Below are positions 54,620 through 63,326 of a stretch of 64,000 bases of DNA, one piece after another. Under the pieces are notes generated by a model that was given only the letters and a program-made list of their open reading frames with translations, did no database searches and was not told the origin of the DNA. The first letter of the stretch is position 1. Each line of letters begins with the position of its first letter. The DNA comes from Hymenobacter sp. YC55 (lineage in GTDB: Bacteria > Bacteroidota > Bacteroidia > Cytophagales > Hymenobacteraceae): positions 1 to 64,000 of the forward strand of contig NZ_JARNTX010000004.1 of assembly GCF_029433095.1 (NCBI RefSeq). The letters are read 5' to 3'. The position numbers and the translations under genes were made by a program.

Positions 54620-55582
54620 TTAGATCTGCGGCGACACGGCCGTAGAATCGGAGGCTAATGGTGCACGCTGCTTGCCAGCAATGGATTTGGCTTCGATAAA
54701 GATGCGCTTGAAATCCGGATACTTGGTCCGTATGGTGTCTTGTAGTCGGCGGACGGCCTGCTCCACTTCGTTGGCCGACAGATGATCCTGAAACTCTACG
54801 TCAAGTGCTAGCACCACGTCGTGCGGGCCTAAATACATAGTTAGCGGCCGGCGGATGGCTTCCACCGCTTGGTCTTGGCGGGCTAACGCCTCAAGTCCGT
54901 CCAGTGTCTCATCATCCACGCCTTCGCCTACTAGTAGGCCTTTGGTCTTGTAAATCAAGAAAATAGCCACCGATACCAGCAGGATGCCGATGCAAATGGA
55001 AGCACCCCCATCGAAGAATGGATTGTTGAGTAGGTGCCCGAAGTATACGCCCGCCAACGCAATGACCAAGCCTATTAAGGCTGCCGAGTCTTCCATCAGA
55101 ATGGCAAACACCGAAGGGTCTTTGCTGCGGCCCAAGGTTTCCCAAAAGCCAGATTCCCCCCGACTCTTATTGAATTCGCGGAATGCGAGAAAGAAGGAAA
55201 TACCTTCAAACAGCAGTGACAAGCCTAATACGACGTAGTTCCAAGTGGGGTCGGTGATGGGAGAAGGGTGCCGCAGGTGCTCGACGCCCTCGTAGAACGA
55301 CATACCACCTCCCACCGAGAACACCAGAATGGCCACAATCAACGACCAGAAATACAGTTCTTTGCTGCGCCCAAAGGGGTGGCGGGTATCGGCTGGCTTC
55401 TCGGCTTGTTTGACGCCGTACAAGATCAAAATGCCGTTGCCGCTGTCCACAAGAGAGTGAATACCTTCCGAGAGCATAGCCGAGCTACCCGTGAAGAAAG
55501 CCGCTACGAATTTGGAAATAGCAATGGCGACATTGGCCCCAATGGCCCCGTAGATGGCAATTTTAGAAGATCCAGCAGACAT
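54620..55582 (-). CDS. Cation diffusion facilitator (CDF) family transporter
   Basis: 320 residues. Five or six membrane segments occupy the first ~210 residues, with the metal-site signature in helix 2 (SEGIHSLVDSGNGILILYG, giving His and Asp) and a matching Asp in helix 5 (LMEDSAALIGLVIALAG). A cytoplasmic C-terminal domain of about 90 residues follows. These proteins export Zn2+, Mn2+, Fe2+ or similar ions in exchange for protons. The metal is not deducible by eye, because the helix-2/helix-5 residues only partly match known specificity groups. The short C-terminal tail after KRIFIEAKS is Ser/Thr/Pro-rich. Confidence 0.9.
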   Translation of the reverse strand: MSAGSSKIAIYGAIGANVAIAISKFVAAFFTGSSAMLSEGIHSLVDSGNGILILYGVKQAEKPADTRHPFGRSKELYFWSLIVAILVFSVGGGMSFYEGVEHLRHPSPITDPTWNYVVLGLSLLFEGISFFLAFREFNKSRGESGFWETLGRSKDPSVFAILMEDSAALIGLVIALAGVYFGHLLNNPFFDGGASICIGILLVSVAIFLIYKTKGLLVGEGVDDETLDGLEALARQDQAVEAIRRPLTMYLGPHDVVLALDVEFQDHLSANEVEQAVRRLQDTIRTKYPDFKRIFIEAKSIAGKQRAPLASDSTAVSPQI

Positions 55583-55782
55583 GAACGACGTAGTTTTGCA
55601 GCCTTAAGTAAGGCAAATGGGCTACCCGTGGTACGGAGCTACCCAGAGTGAAGTTGACGAAATGCGTATTCGGCAAGACGTAGCTAAACTGTATTGCAAC
55701 CAAACGGCTGGGCAGCGCAAGACTTTGAAAACTTAGCAGCGCAGCTTCGAACAATTCCATTTAATCCGACTTTTACGCCTCT

Positions 55783-57261
55783 ATGGCTGAACCTGCTACT
55801 ACCAACTCGGTTGCTTCTGCTGCTCCACTTCGTCGGCGTTTGGGGCTGATCCAAGCCACTGCGCTCAACATGATTGACATGGTGGGCATTGGGCCCTTCG
55901 TCACGCTGCCGCTGGTAATGGGGTTCATGGGTCCCAACTTTCTGCTTGGCTGGCTAGCTGGCGCCGTGTTGGCGCTAATCGATGGGCTGATTTGGAGCGA
56001 GCTGGGCGCCGCTTATCCCGAAGCAGGAGGTTCTTACCGGTTTCTGAAGCTAGCTTACGGCGAGCAGAAATGGGGCCGATTGATGTCGTTTCTCTACGTG
56101 TGGCAAACGTTGGTGCAAGCCCCGCTGGTGGTAGCGTCGGGTGCCATTGGCTTCGCTCAATACTTCAGTTACCTGGTGCCGCTCAACTATACGTGGCAGC
56201 CCAAACTGGTGTCTGGCGCCGTGGTCTTGCTGCTGATTGCGCTACTCTACCGCCGCATCGACGATATTGGTCGGCTTGGGGTTATGCTTTGGGTGGGCGT
56301 ACTGGGTTTGATGGGCTGGCTGATTTTTGGTGGCCTTACGCACTCAACCTACCCTGTCGCCTGGCTGCCTGCTGGCGGGGTCAGCGGACTGCTGTCTTGG
56401 CACGACGGACAACTGACGGGCTTACTACTCTCGGCGGCATTGGGGCAAGCTGCCGTCAAAACGATCTACTCTTACCTAGGTTACTACAACGTGTGCCACC
56501 TGGGCGGCGAAATAGTTAACCCGCAACAAGTTATTCCGCGCAGTATTTTTCTGAGCATTCTGGGCATCATGGCGTTGTACCTGCTTCTCAACTGGAGCGT
56601 AGGAACCGTTATTCCGTGGCAGGAAGCCAGCAAGTCTCAGTTTATCGTGAGCTCCTTTGTAGAGAAAATCTATGGTGCTACCGCCGCCAAGGCTGCTACG
56701 GCCCTGGTGCTGTGGGTAGCGTTTGCGTCGCTGTTTGCCGTGCTGCTGGGCTACTCGCGTATTCCGTATGCGGCGGCCGCCGACGGCGAGTTTCTGCCGG
56801 TTTTTGCCAAAACGCACCCTACCAAGCAATTCCCGCACGTGTCGCTGCTGATTCTGGGAGGCGTAGGCTTTGTGTTCAGCTTGCTGTTTCGACTAGGCGA
56901 GGTCATCAGCGCCATTCTGGCCATGCGGATACTGGTGCAATTTGTGGGGCAAGCAATAGGGTTGGTGCTCCTGCGTCGGCGGCGCGGCACAGCGGGCCTT
57001 CCGTTCAAAATGCCATTGTATCCGTTGCCAGTAGTAGTTGCCGTAGTGGTGTGGCTGTGGGTTTTTTGGAGCATTAAGGATGGTGCCTTGCTCTACGAAA
57101 GTGGCAGCACACGCATCTTTTTGCCCTTCCAAGTAGCAGCCTTGTTAATGATGGCACTAGGCAGCATCGTGTTCCTGCTCTGGAGCCGTCGGCTAGGCCG
57201 TTGGCCGTTTCAGAAATTACCTTCTACAGAGCCCGCACCAGTGCCACCCCGGCAAATGTAG
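55783..57261 (+). CDS. APC-superfamily amino-acid permease
   Basis: 492 residues and about 12 membrane helices. The N-terminal helix contains NMIDMVGIGPFVTLPLVMGFMGP, the unwound substrate-binding GIG segment of APC transporters, then WSELGAAYPEAGGSYRFLKLAYG, another APC signature. It is predicted to be a proton- or sodium-coupled amino-acid importer of the cytoplasmic membrane; the substrate is not clear. The last 38 bases overlap the end of the convergent crcB gene. The C-terminal ~25 residues are hydrophilic and Pro-rich. Confidence 0.9.
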   Translation: MAEPATTNSVASAAPLRRRLGLIQATALNMIDMVGIGPFVTLPLVMGFMGPNFLLGWLAGAVLALIDGLIWSELGAAYPEAGGSYRFLKLAYGEQKWGRLMSFLYVWQTLVQAPLVVASGAIGFAQYFSYLVPLNYTWQPKLVSGAVVLLLIALLYRRIDDIGRLGVMLWVGVLGLMGWLIFGGLTHSTYPVAWLPAGGVSGLLSWHDGQLTGLLLSAALGQAAVKTIYSYLGYYNVCHLGGEIVNPQQVIPRSIFLSILGIMALYLLLNWSVGTVIPWQEASKSQFIVSSFVEKIYGATAAKAATALVLWVAFASLFAVLLGYSRIPYAAAADGEFLPVFAKTHPTKQFPHVSLLILGGVGFVFSLLFRLGEVISAILAMRILVQFVGQAIGLVLLRRRRGTAGLPFKMPLYPLPVVVAVVVWLWVFWSIKDGALLYESGSTRIFLPFQVAALLMMALGSIVFLLWSRRLGRWPFQKLPSTEPAPVPPRQM

Positions 57262-57601
57262 CCAGCAGGCCAAGCAGCACGCTCCCTGCTACATAAAGGG
57301 CCACTAGCAGATAGCGCCCATTTTCAAGCAAGGTGAGGGTTTCGTAAGAGAAAGTCGAGAACGTAGTAAAACCGCCGCAGAAGCCAGTAGTAAGCAGGAG
57401 GCGTAGCGTAGTTGAGGCCAGGGTGCCTTTCTCGGCTAATGCATAGAACAAGCCTATCAGCAGGCAACCCAACACGTTGACTAGTAATGTGCCTAATGGA
57501 AAAGGGTGCGTGAAATGCCGTGTCACGGCCATTTGTGCCAAATAACGGCTCACGCTGCCTACGGCTCCGCCCACGGCAATAACTGCGAGAAGTCGAAGCA
57601 T
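57224..57601 (-). CDS. crcB: CrcB/Fluc fluoride channel
   Basis: 125 residues, four membrane helices, the usual size of CrcB. Family motifs are present: GGAVGSVSRY near the start, PLGTLLVNVLGC and the central TTGFCGGFTTFSTFSYE, with the Phe and Thr residues that line the fluoride pathway. These proteins are dual-topology dimers that export fluoride. No fluoride riboswitch was recognised in the 93 bp upstream. The stop codon lies inside the end of the convergent permease gene. Confidence 0.95.
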   Translation of the reverse strand: MLRLLAVIAVGGAVGSVSRYLAQMAVTRHFTHPFPLGTLLVNVLGCLLIGLFYALAEKGTLASTTLRLLLTTGFCGGFTTFSTFSYETLTLLENGRYLLVALYVAGSVLLGLLATFAGVALVRAL

Positions 57602-57694
57602 AAGGTAGGGCTGAATTATAACGGAAAATTGGCAGCGAGAAGCTAGAGTTATAACAAACCTAGCCTTTCGGACTGCCAGCTGCCCGAAAAGTAC

Positions 57695-58108
57695 TCACAG
57701 AATCAATACCAGCGTCCCACCAATAATAAGGGCAGCACCTAAAGCGGCTTTCAGCGTAAGCGCCTCGCCCAGAAACAAGACCGACAAAACAATAGCAATG
57801 GCCACGCTCAGCTTATCAACGGGAGCTACTTGCGACACTTTCCCTAACTGCAACGCCTTGAAGTAGAAGATCCAAGACAGGCCTGTTGCCATTCCAGACA
57901 GCACCAGAAAAAACCAGTTGCGCGGTGTAAGAGCATAAAAGTCGGCAGCGCTGTCTCTGGCAAACACAATGCCCCAGGCCACAACCAAAATCACGACGGT
58001 ACGAATAGCCGTAGCCAAGTCAGAATTAACTCCCTTGATGCCCACTTTAGCCAAAATAGCGGTGAGAGCAGCAAAAACTGCTGAAAGCAGGGCATACGTC
58101 CACCACAT
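57695..58108 (-). CDS. EamA-type transporter, single-repeat (half-size)
   Basis: 137 residues from ATG 58108; longer upstream starts are not supported. It has four to five membrane helices with EamA features (LSAVFAALTAILAKVGI, the KALQLGKVSQVAPVDKLS helix, LGEALTLKAALGAALIIGGTLVLIL). This is one EamA repeat rather than the usual two of about 300 residues, so it should work as a dimer. The substrate is unknown. The gene is independent of neighbouring crcB by spacing (93 bp). Confidence 0.87.
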   Translation of the reverse strand: MWWTYALLSAVFAALTAILAKVGIKGVNSDLATAIRTVVILVVAWGIVFARDSAADFYALTPRNWFFLVLSGMATGLSWIFYFKALQLGKVSQVAPVDKLSVAIAIVLSVLFLGEALTLKAALGAALIIGGTLVLIL

Positions 58109-58186
58109 AGAATTGTCAGTTACAGATTGCCGGTTGCCAGTGTACGGTTTAGTACTGCAAATGGGCAACAGCTTATAACTGGTAAC

Positions 58187-58693
58187 TTATCCTGGTAGCT
58201 GCTTTTCGTAGCAGAAGAAGCGTAGCCCCGGCCGAAATGCCAAGGTGATTTCGCCCGCAAACCGATAGCCTAGCTTTGGAAAGAGCCGCTGGGTAGCCAC
58301 ATTTTCGGAATTGGTATCAACGCGCAACACCTTCAAGCCCTGCTCAGCGGCAAGCGTTTCAGCTTGCTGCAACAACGCTACCGCTACCCCTTGGCCTTGC
58401 GCGGCAGGGTCTACGGCGAGACGGTGCGTCACGAGGGCAGGCTCAGTGACGTCCCAATCGGCTTGGCTATATTCTTCGTCTTGGTCACGCGTAAGGGCTG
58501 CTATGCCAACCAGCTGGCCTGCCAGTTCCGCTACCCAAAGTTGTTGTTGGGTGATATCGTTTTGGAAAACAGCCTCGTTTGGGTAATCAGCTGACCATTG
58601 GTAGTTGCCAGCCTCATTCATCAACGGCACCACGCGGCGCACCAGCGCGATAATAGCAGGCAGGTCAGTGGCAGTAGCGCGACGCAATAGCAT
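58187..58693 (-). CDS. GNAT-family N-acetyltransferase
   Basis: 168 residues. Motif A, the acetyl-CoA loop, is visible as LAVDPAAQGQGVAVALLQQAE (Q/R-x-x-G-x-A/G type). Upstream, VAELAGQLVGIAALT forms the beta-2/beta-4 region, and the C-terminus includes NVATQRLFPKLGYRFAGE. It transfers an acetyl group to an amine; the acceptor cannot be told. There is no regulatory clue in the ~40 bp before the hemB terminator. Confidence 0.9.
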   Translation of the reverse strand: MLLRRATATDLPAIIALVRRVVPLMNEAGNYQWSADYPNEAVFQNDITQQQLWVAELAGQLVGIAALTRDQDEEYSQADWDVTEPALVTHRLAVDPAAQGQGVAVALLQQAETLAAEQGLKVLRVDTNSENVATQRLFPKLGYRFAGEITLAFRPGLRFFCYEKQLPG

Positions 58694-58736
58694 GCATTAC
58701 GTGAGTAGGTGGATCAGAATAGCCAAGAAACAAAGT

Positions 58737-58776
58737 TGGGCAAATCCACTGGTTAACCACCGGATTTGCCCAACAA
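58737..58776 (-). terminator. hemB terminator
   Basis: GTTGGGCAAATCC (58737-58749) and GGATTTGCCCAAC (58764-58776) form a perfect 13-bp stem. It is read on the minus strand after hemB; on that strand it is followed by TTTGTTTCTT. Confidence 0.8.
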
Positions 58777-58799
58777 ATTTGCGTTGAAATACAAGTCAA

Positions 58800-59792
58800 T
58801 TACCCCCGGCGCAGCACTTCAGCCGCCTCCTTGGCGAAGTAGGTAAGAATGGCATCGGCCCCGGCCCGCTTAATGCTGGTCAGCACCTCCATCATGGTTT
58901 TCTCGCCATCGAGCCAGCCGTTTTGCGCGGCTGCTTTCACCATGGCATACTCGCCCGATACGTTGTAGGCTGTCACAGGCAAGTTGGTGTGGTTCTTCAC
59001 ATCCATAATCACGTCCAGGTAGCTTAGGGCCGGCTTCACCATCACCATGTCGGCACCTTCCTGCTCGTCGAGAACCAATTCGCGTAACGCCTCGCGGCGG
59101 TTGGCGGGGTTCATCTGGTAGGTTTTCTTGTCGCCTTTCTTGGGCGCCGAGTCGAGGGCGTCGCGGAAGGGACCGTAGAAAGCAGAGGCGTACTTAGCCG
59201 TGTAGCTCATGATGCTCACGTGGTTGAAGGCGTTGCTGTCAAGCACATCCCGAATCCATGCTACACGGCCGTCCATCATATCCGAAGGACCGATAATGTC
59301 GGCACCGGCACGAGCTTGGGCCAACGCCATTTGCCCAAGTACTTCCAAAGAAGCATCGTTCAGAATTTCACCGGATTCGGCGTCTACCACCCCGTCATGC
59401 CCATCAGAACTGTAGGGGTCCATCGCTACGTCGGTCATAATCATAACCTCCGGAAACTGACGTTTGATTTCAGCTACAGTTTTCAGATAGAGGCCTTCAG
59501 GGTTAGCGCTTTCCTTGGCTAGCCGATCTTTTAAAGCGTCGTTGATGCTCGGAAAAGGGGCGAAGCTGTGGATGCCTAGCTCCACGCACCGCCCGATTTC
59601 GTCAATCAGTCGGTCGGCTGTGAAACGGTGAATGCCCGGCATCGAGCTAACTTCCAGCGTTTGGTTTTCACCTTCAATAAGAAAGACAGGGTATATGAAG
59701 TCGTGCGTGGTGAGTCTGGTTTCCTGCACCATGTCGCGGATAACGGCTGACTTGCGGTTGCGGCGCGGACGGTGCGTGGGGAGCTGAGGCAT
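58800..59792 (-). CDS. hemB: Delta-aminolevulinic acid dehydratase (porphobilinogen synthase)
   Basis: 330 residues, the usual length. It condenses two 5-aminolevulinate molecules to porphobilinogen in haem synthesis. The Schiff-base lysines lie in SYTAKYASAFYGPFRDA and MVKPALSYLDVI. The metal segment reads MTDVAMDPYSSDGHDGVVD, with Asp where zinc-dependent enzymes have Cys, so it belongs to the Mg/K-dependent, cysteine-free group (as in Pseudomonas or Bradyrhizobium). A 13-bp-stem terminator follows on the minus strand. Confidence 0.96.
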   Translation of the reverse strand: MPQLPTHRPRRNRKSAVIRDMVQETRLTTHDFIYPVFLIEGENQTLEVSSMPGIHRFTADRLIDEIGRCVELGIHSFAPFPSINDALKDRLAKESANPEGLYLKTVAEIKRQFPEVMIMTDVAMDPYSSDGHDGVVDAESGEILNDASLEVLGQMALAQARAGADIIGPSDMMDGRVAWIRDVLDSNAFNHVSIMSYTAKYASAFYGPFRDALDSAPKKGDKKTYQMNPANRREALRELVLDEQEGADMVMVKPALSYLDVIMDVKNHTNLPVTAYNVSGEYAMVKAAAQNGWLDGEKTMMEVLTSIKRAGADAILTYFAKEAAEVLRRG

Positions 59793-59954
59793 AGGGTTGT
59801 TCAGTTGATAAGACAGGACAAAACAACTGAATTAAAGGTAAGGTTGCGTTGGAAGGCAGTGTTTCTTAGCCTCCACAAGGTTTCCTTGACCAACAAGTGA
59901 GCAATACACCGCTCTCTTAATTAAGTAAAACCAGTTCCGTTGGTGGCCGCTAAC

Positions 59955-59997
59955 GACAAAAGTCCCAGCTCTCAAAGTAAGAACCGGGACTTTTGTC
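59955..59997 (-). terminator. Terminator after the GT4 gene
   Basis: GACAAAAGTCCC (59955-59966) pairs perfectly with GGGACTTTTGTC (59986-59997) across a 19-base loop. Read on the minus strand it lies about 100 bases after the GT4 stop codon and ends in CTTTTGTC. Confidence 0.7.
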
Positions 59998-60102
59998 TTC
60001 TATTTCGTCTTCACTTAAACTCCAGCAGAGCAACTACCTATTAATATCAAAATCAAACTAGTAGCCACCCAACATCTTTTTGTATCAAGGCCGCAGATAG
60101 CA

Positions 60103-61194
60103 TTATTGACTGACCGGCAAGGCCGAAGTGGCTACTTCATTAAGGGCGCTTACCCGCTTGTAGCCTGCTGCAGCTTCCAGAATGCGTAGATAGCGGGCTG
60201 CTACCACTTCAGGCTGATGGGCTGATAGGTGAGCGGGTGCTGCCCGTCTAAGCTCTAGCTCCATAGCTGGATCGTGCAGGATGCCCAAAATGGTGCTTGC
60301 CAACGATTCTACACTGCCACGCTGGAAAACTAGACCTGCTTTGCCAACAGCATCAGGCAAACCGTCACTATTTGAAACAATGGGTAAGCATCCACAAGCC
60401 ATTCCCTCCAGCACCACGTTACCGAATGCCTCCCCGTACAACGACGGTACTAACTGGTACCGATAACGGTTCAATTCTCTAGCTAAGGCCCGTCCTTCCA
60501 GGAAGCCAATGAAATGCACGTAGGCTTTTATCCCAAGAGATGCTACTAAGGCTTCCAAGTTTTCACGTTCAGGACCGTCGCCGATAATAGTGAGAGAAGG
60601 TTTGTCAGCGCCCTGCTTTGCTTCGTCTAACCTAGTCAATACTTGATGAAAGGACTGAATAGCCATAGCTACTCCTTTCTGCGATACGAGGCGCCCTAGA
60701 AATACGAAGTTGTTGGTCCGCTCTACATCAGGAATCATCATGAAATCCTTGGCCCGGTAGGGGTTGCCGATAACCGAAGAGGCTGGCCAGTTTTGCTTGC
60801 GTACAGCTTCGCTAACCGAAATCACAGAATCAGCCCTTTTCAACCAGTTTCGCTTCAACCAACTGGCACTGCTGTCCCATTCTATTGCTGTATTCAAAGC
60901 AATGACGGAAGGCCGGCCAAAAAACACGGCAGGCCAAGCTAATCGTACACACGGATTGTTCTCGAAAACAATATCAGCCCATTCGTGCTGCTGAAAGAGC
61001 TGAGAGGTGCTGGGGTTTCGAACAACTCGGAATGGAAATTTGGCGTCTTCAGCTGTAACTGTACTCGACCAGGTTAGGATACGAACCTCGTGCCCTGCGC
61101 CCGCAAAAGCACTGGCATAGATTTCAGAGTTGACCTCTATACCCCCTATGTCTGGGTGGAATTTGTGAGAGAGCAATAGTATTTTGAGGGACAT
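60103..61194 (-). CDS. Glycosyltransferase family 4 (GT-B)
   Basis: 363 residues. The N-terminal half begins LLSHKFHPDIGGIEVNSEIYA, the GT4 acceptor-domain opening. The C-terminal half contains FLGRLVSQKGVAMAI, IIGDGPERENLEALV and the EX7E element within YGEAFGNVVLEGMACGCLPIVSNSDGLPDAVG, which binds the nucleotide sugar. It transfers a sugar onto a surface glycan or lipid; the linkage is not deducible. It is oppositely oriented to the next glycan genes, with about 1 kb of AT-rich DNA between. It appears to mark the edge of a polysaccharide locus. Confidence 0.92.
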   Translation of the reverse strand: MSLKILLLSHKFHPDIGGIEVNSEIYASAFAGAGHEVRILTWSSTVTAEDAKFPFRVVRNPSTSQLFQQHEWADIVFENNPCVRLAWPAVFFGRPSVIALNTAIEWDSSASWLKRNWLKRADSVISVSEAVRKQNWPASSVIGNPYRAKDFMMIPDVERTNNFVFLGRLVSQKGVAMAIQSFHQVLTRLDEAKQGADKPSLTIIGDGPERENLEALVASLGIKAYVHFIGFLEGRALARELNRYRYQLVPSLYGEAFGNVVLEGMACGCLPIVSNSDGLPDAVGKAGLVFQRGSVESLASTILGILHDPAMELELRRAAPAHLSAHQPEVVAARYLRILEAAAGYKRVSALNEVATSALPVSQ

Positions 61195-62175
61195 AAAGCG
61201 AATCTAAAGAGATTTTATAAAATAGTTGCCGTTTTTAGTGCTAAGCCATAATGTGATATGGCTGATCAAAGAAGTATATGGTATTATCTATTTTATCGAG
61301 CAAAGTGCAAAGTTATGGTTCTAGTGCAAACTATTTAGCGTGCTCATAAAAATAGTTGGATATGTTGTGTTAAGCTTTGAAGTTTCACGGGTAGCCAAGC
61401 ATACTTAATAGTATGATCATCCAGATTAGCGTTGCCGAACAGCGCATAGGCGACTTACGATTGATACAGCGCTTCGGACTTCTGTATTGATGCTGACTGT
61501 AGATTATACAAAGGGTGATAGCAAGCAATGGCAATATTTTCTACTAAGCCCGTCGCGCTAGATAAGAGTATTGCACAAAAAGAAATTGACTGCCCTAGCT
61601 TCCAGCCAAGTAAGCCGCATGTACATATAATTATAGACTATATATAATATTTTAGCCTGTTATAGAATAACAGTCCCTATCTTTAAGGGAGTTGCCACAT
61701 GTAATCGGTATGTGAATGATCAATTCTACTACTGTATACAACCCTTAGTTACTGTGCTATAACTTGAAAGGTCTATAATACGGTGCCGAGAGCAACAGCC
61801 AGCAGTGCATAATGGTGGCCGTTATGTATCTAGCTGTGCGAGCTACGAAAGCGTTGTATTCACCGAGGAGCTACTGCTGTACTGCTAGCAACTAGAAACA
61901 CTAATCCTTCCTAACAAAACAGACCTATGCCAATTTAAACTTGGAGGATTACCGTACTAAAATGGCGTTTATTATCTTTCGGACGCTAGTTATCAATGAA
62001 TGGTTCAGCTTGGACTGCATTGTAGCTAAGAAATGTCCTAAAGCTGCAGTAAAAGTTTTCGCTAAATAAGTTTGATTGATGGTGTTGTTTAGCAATAGCG
62101 ACAACCTTTTAAAATAAGTATCAGATAGTAATCATCATCTGTTGTCTATTAAGAGCTAGGTAACAACAAACGTTC
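61195..62175. other. AT-rich ~1 kb intergenic region between divergent GT genes
   Basis: No gene is recognised. Only very short open frames occur (for example about 24 codons from 61414 and 35 codons from about 61962), without known motifs. A small perfect inverted repeat CTGTTAT-AGA-ATAACAG lies at 61657-61673. Base composition drops well below that of the genes to the left. Divergent promoters, a decayed gene or an unrecognised RNA could all be here. Confidence 0.6.
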
Positions 62176-62213
62176 TAAACTCACTTTTGCCGTAAAAGGC
62201 AAAAGTGAGTTTA
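62176..62213 (+). promoter_or_regulatory. 16-bp perfect hairpin directly before the GT2 start
   Basis: TAAACTCACTTTTGCC (62176-62191), loop GTAAAA, then GGCAAAAGTGAGTTTA (62198-62213): every base of the arms pairs. It ends 14 bases before the ATG at 62228. It lacks a long T tail on the plus strand (TTTACAATC). It could be an attenuator, an RNA-stability element or a protein-binding palindrome. Confidence 0.7.
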
Positions 62214-62227
62214 CAATCAATACGCTA

Positions 62228-63238
62228 ATGAAGATTTCAGTCTGCATTCCTACTTACAACCAGTCGCAATACTTAGCACTTGCCGTGCGTAGCGCGTTCA
62301 ACCAAACAGTTGCACCAAGTGAAATCATCATATTAGATGATTGCAGCACTGACAACACTGCAGAAGTCTTAAAAGAGTTAGAAAAGGAAATACCGGTACT
62401 GAAAAACTTTCGGCAGCCGAAAAACGTCGGTATTTCCAAAAACACCGATGAATGCTTGCGCAAAGCTACCGGTGAGTACATAGTTCGTCTTGATTCTGAT
62501 GACATACTAGCCCCTACTTACATCGAAAAACTTTCCACTTTGTTGTCTCGTCATCCTGAAGCAGCCTACGCTCATGGTGCCATTCAGGAGATTGATGAGC
62601 ACGGAAACTTTCTTCGGCAAAGATTGCTCATTCGTCCATCTGGATTCCAAAAAAGCGAAGATGCCTTGTTGGCCTCCAAGAAAGGTTATAGGGTAGCAGC
62701 CAACATCATTATGTTTAGAAGAGCGGCTTTAGAGGCCGTCAACTACAACACCGGACGTCCTAACTCTGCCGAAGACTTTCACCTTTCTGCCGAATTGGCT
62801 GCCGCCGGATTTGGTAATATCTACCTCGACGAAATTCTGGCTTTCTACCGCGTGTGGTCTGATGCGGGTAAGGTGCGTCAGCGGCGCAAAATGTTGGAAA
62901 TAGATGGCGTGCGTAAGGTGTTCGAAGAGGTTTTGGAGCCCGCGTATAAAAAACGTGGCTGGAACATATCTCAACTATACAAGGAAAGAGCAAACTTTGC
63001 AGGGGTACTATCAGATTGCTTAGGCTCCGACGTTTATACAGCTCAAGAAAAATCAGAATTAGCGGAGGCTCTCAACCTCCTATCTTCTTCCAAAAGAGCA
63101 CAAATGTTTGCTTGGGCTCATATGAATGGATTTGGATCTATTTTGAGCAGTTATAGTGATTTTATGACGGCGCTAAAAGCGACATTCAAGAAATATCGGC
63201 GGGGTCTGAGACATAGTGATATTCCTAATCCAATTTAG
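62228..63238 (+). CDS. Glycosyltransferase family 2 (GT-A)
   Basis: 336 residues. The N-terminal GT-A domain starts ISVCIPTYNQSQYLALAVRSAF, followed by EIIILDDCSTDNTAEVL and the DxD-type nucleotide-sugar/metal motif in YIVRLDSDDILAP. The base-containing region is in the NSAEDFHLSAELAAAG segment (ED acidic pair). It is a single-domain inverting transferase without membrane helices. Sugar and acceptor are unknown. Codon use is visibly more A/T-rich than the genes before 60 kb. A strong hairpin precedes its start, and another glycan gene follows 88 bp downstream. Confidence 0.92.
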   Translation: MKISVCIPTYNQSQYLALAVRSAFNQTVAPSEIIILDDCSTDNTAEVLKELEKEIPVLKNFRQPKNVGISKNTDECLRKATGEYIVRLDSDDILAPTYIEKLSTLLSRHPEAAYAHGAIQEIDEHGNFLRQRLLIRPSGFQKSEDALLASKKGYRVAANIIMFRRAALEAVNYNTGRPNSAEDFHLSAELAAAGFGNIYLDEILAFYRVWSDAGKVRQRRKMLEIDGVRKVFEEVLEPAYKKRGWNISQLYKERANFAGVLSDCLGSDVYTAQEKSELAEALNLLSSSKRAQMFAWAHMNGFGSILSSYSDFMTALKATFKKYRRGLRHSDIPNPI

Positions 63239-63326
63239 AAAGTATTACCTCGCGCTTTAGAGTGGTTAGAGCGTTAATGCGGCCTAAGTTCGCGGCATAA
63301 GCTTGTAACCACCGATATAATTTTTA

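Noticed and set aside
57602..57694. Fluoride riboswitch upstream of crcB
   Set aside because: The short gap shows no segment resembling the conserved riboswitch core on the minus strand.
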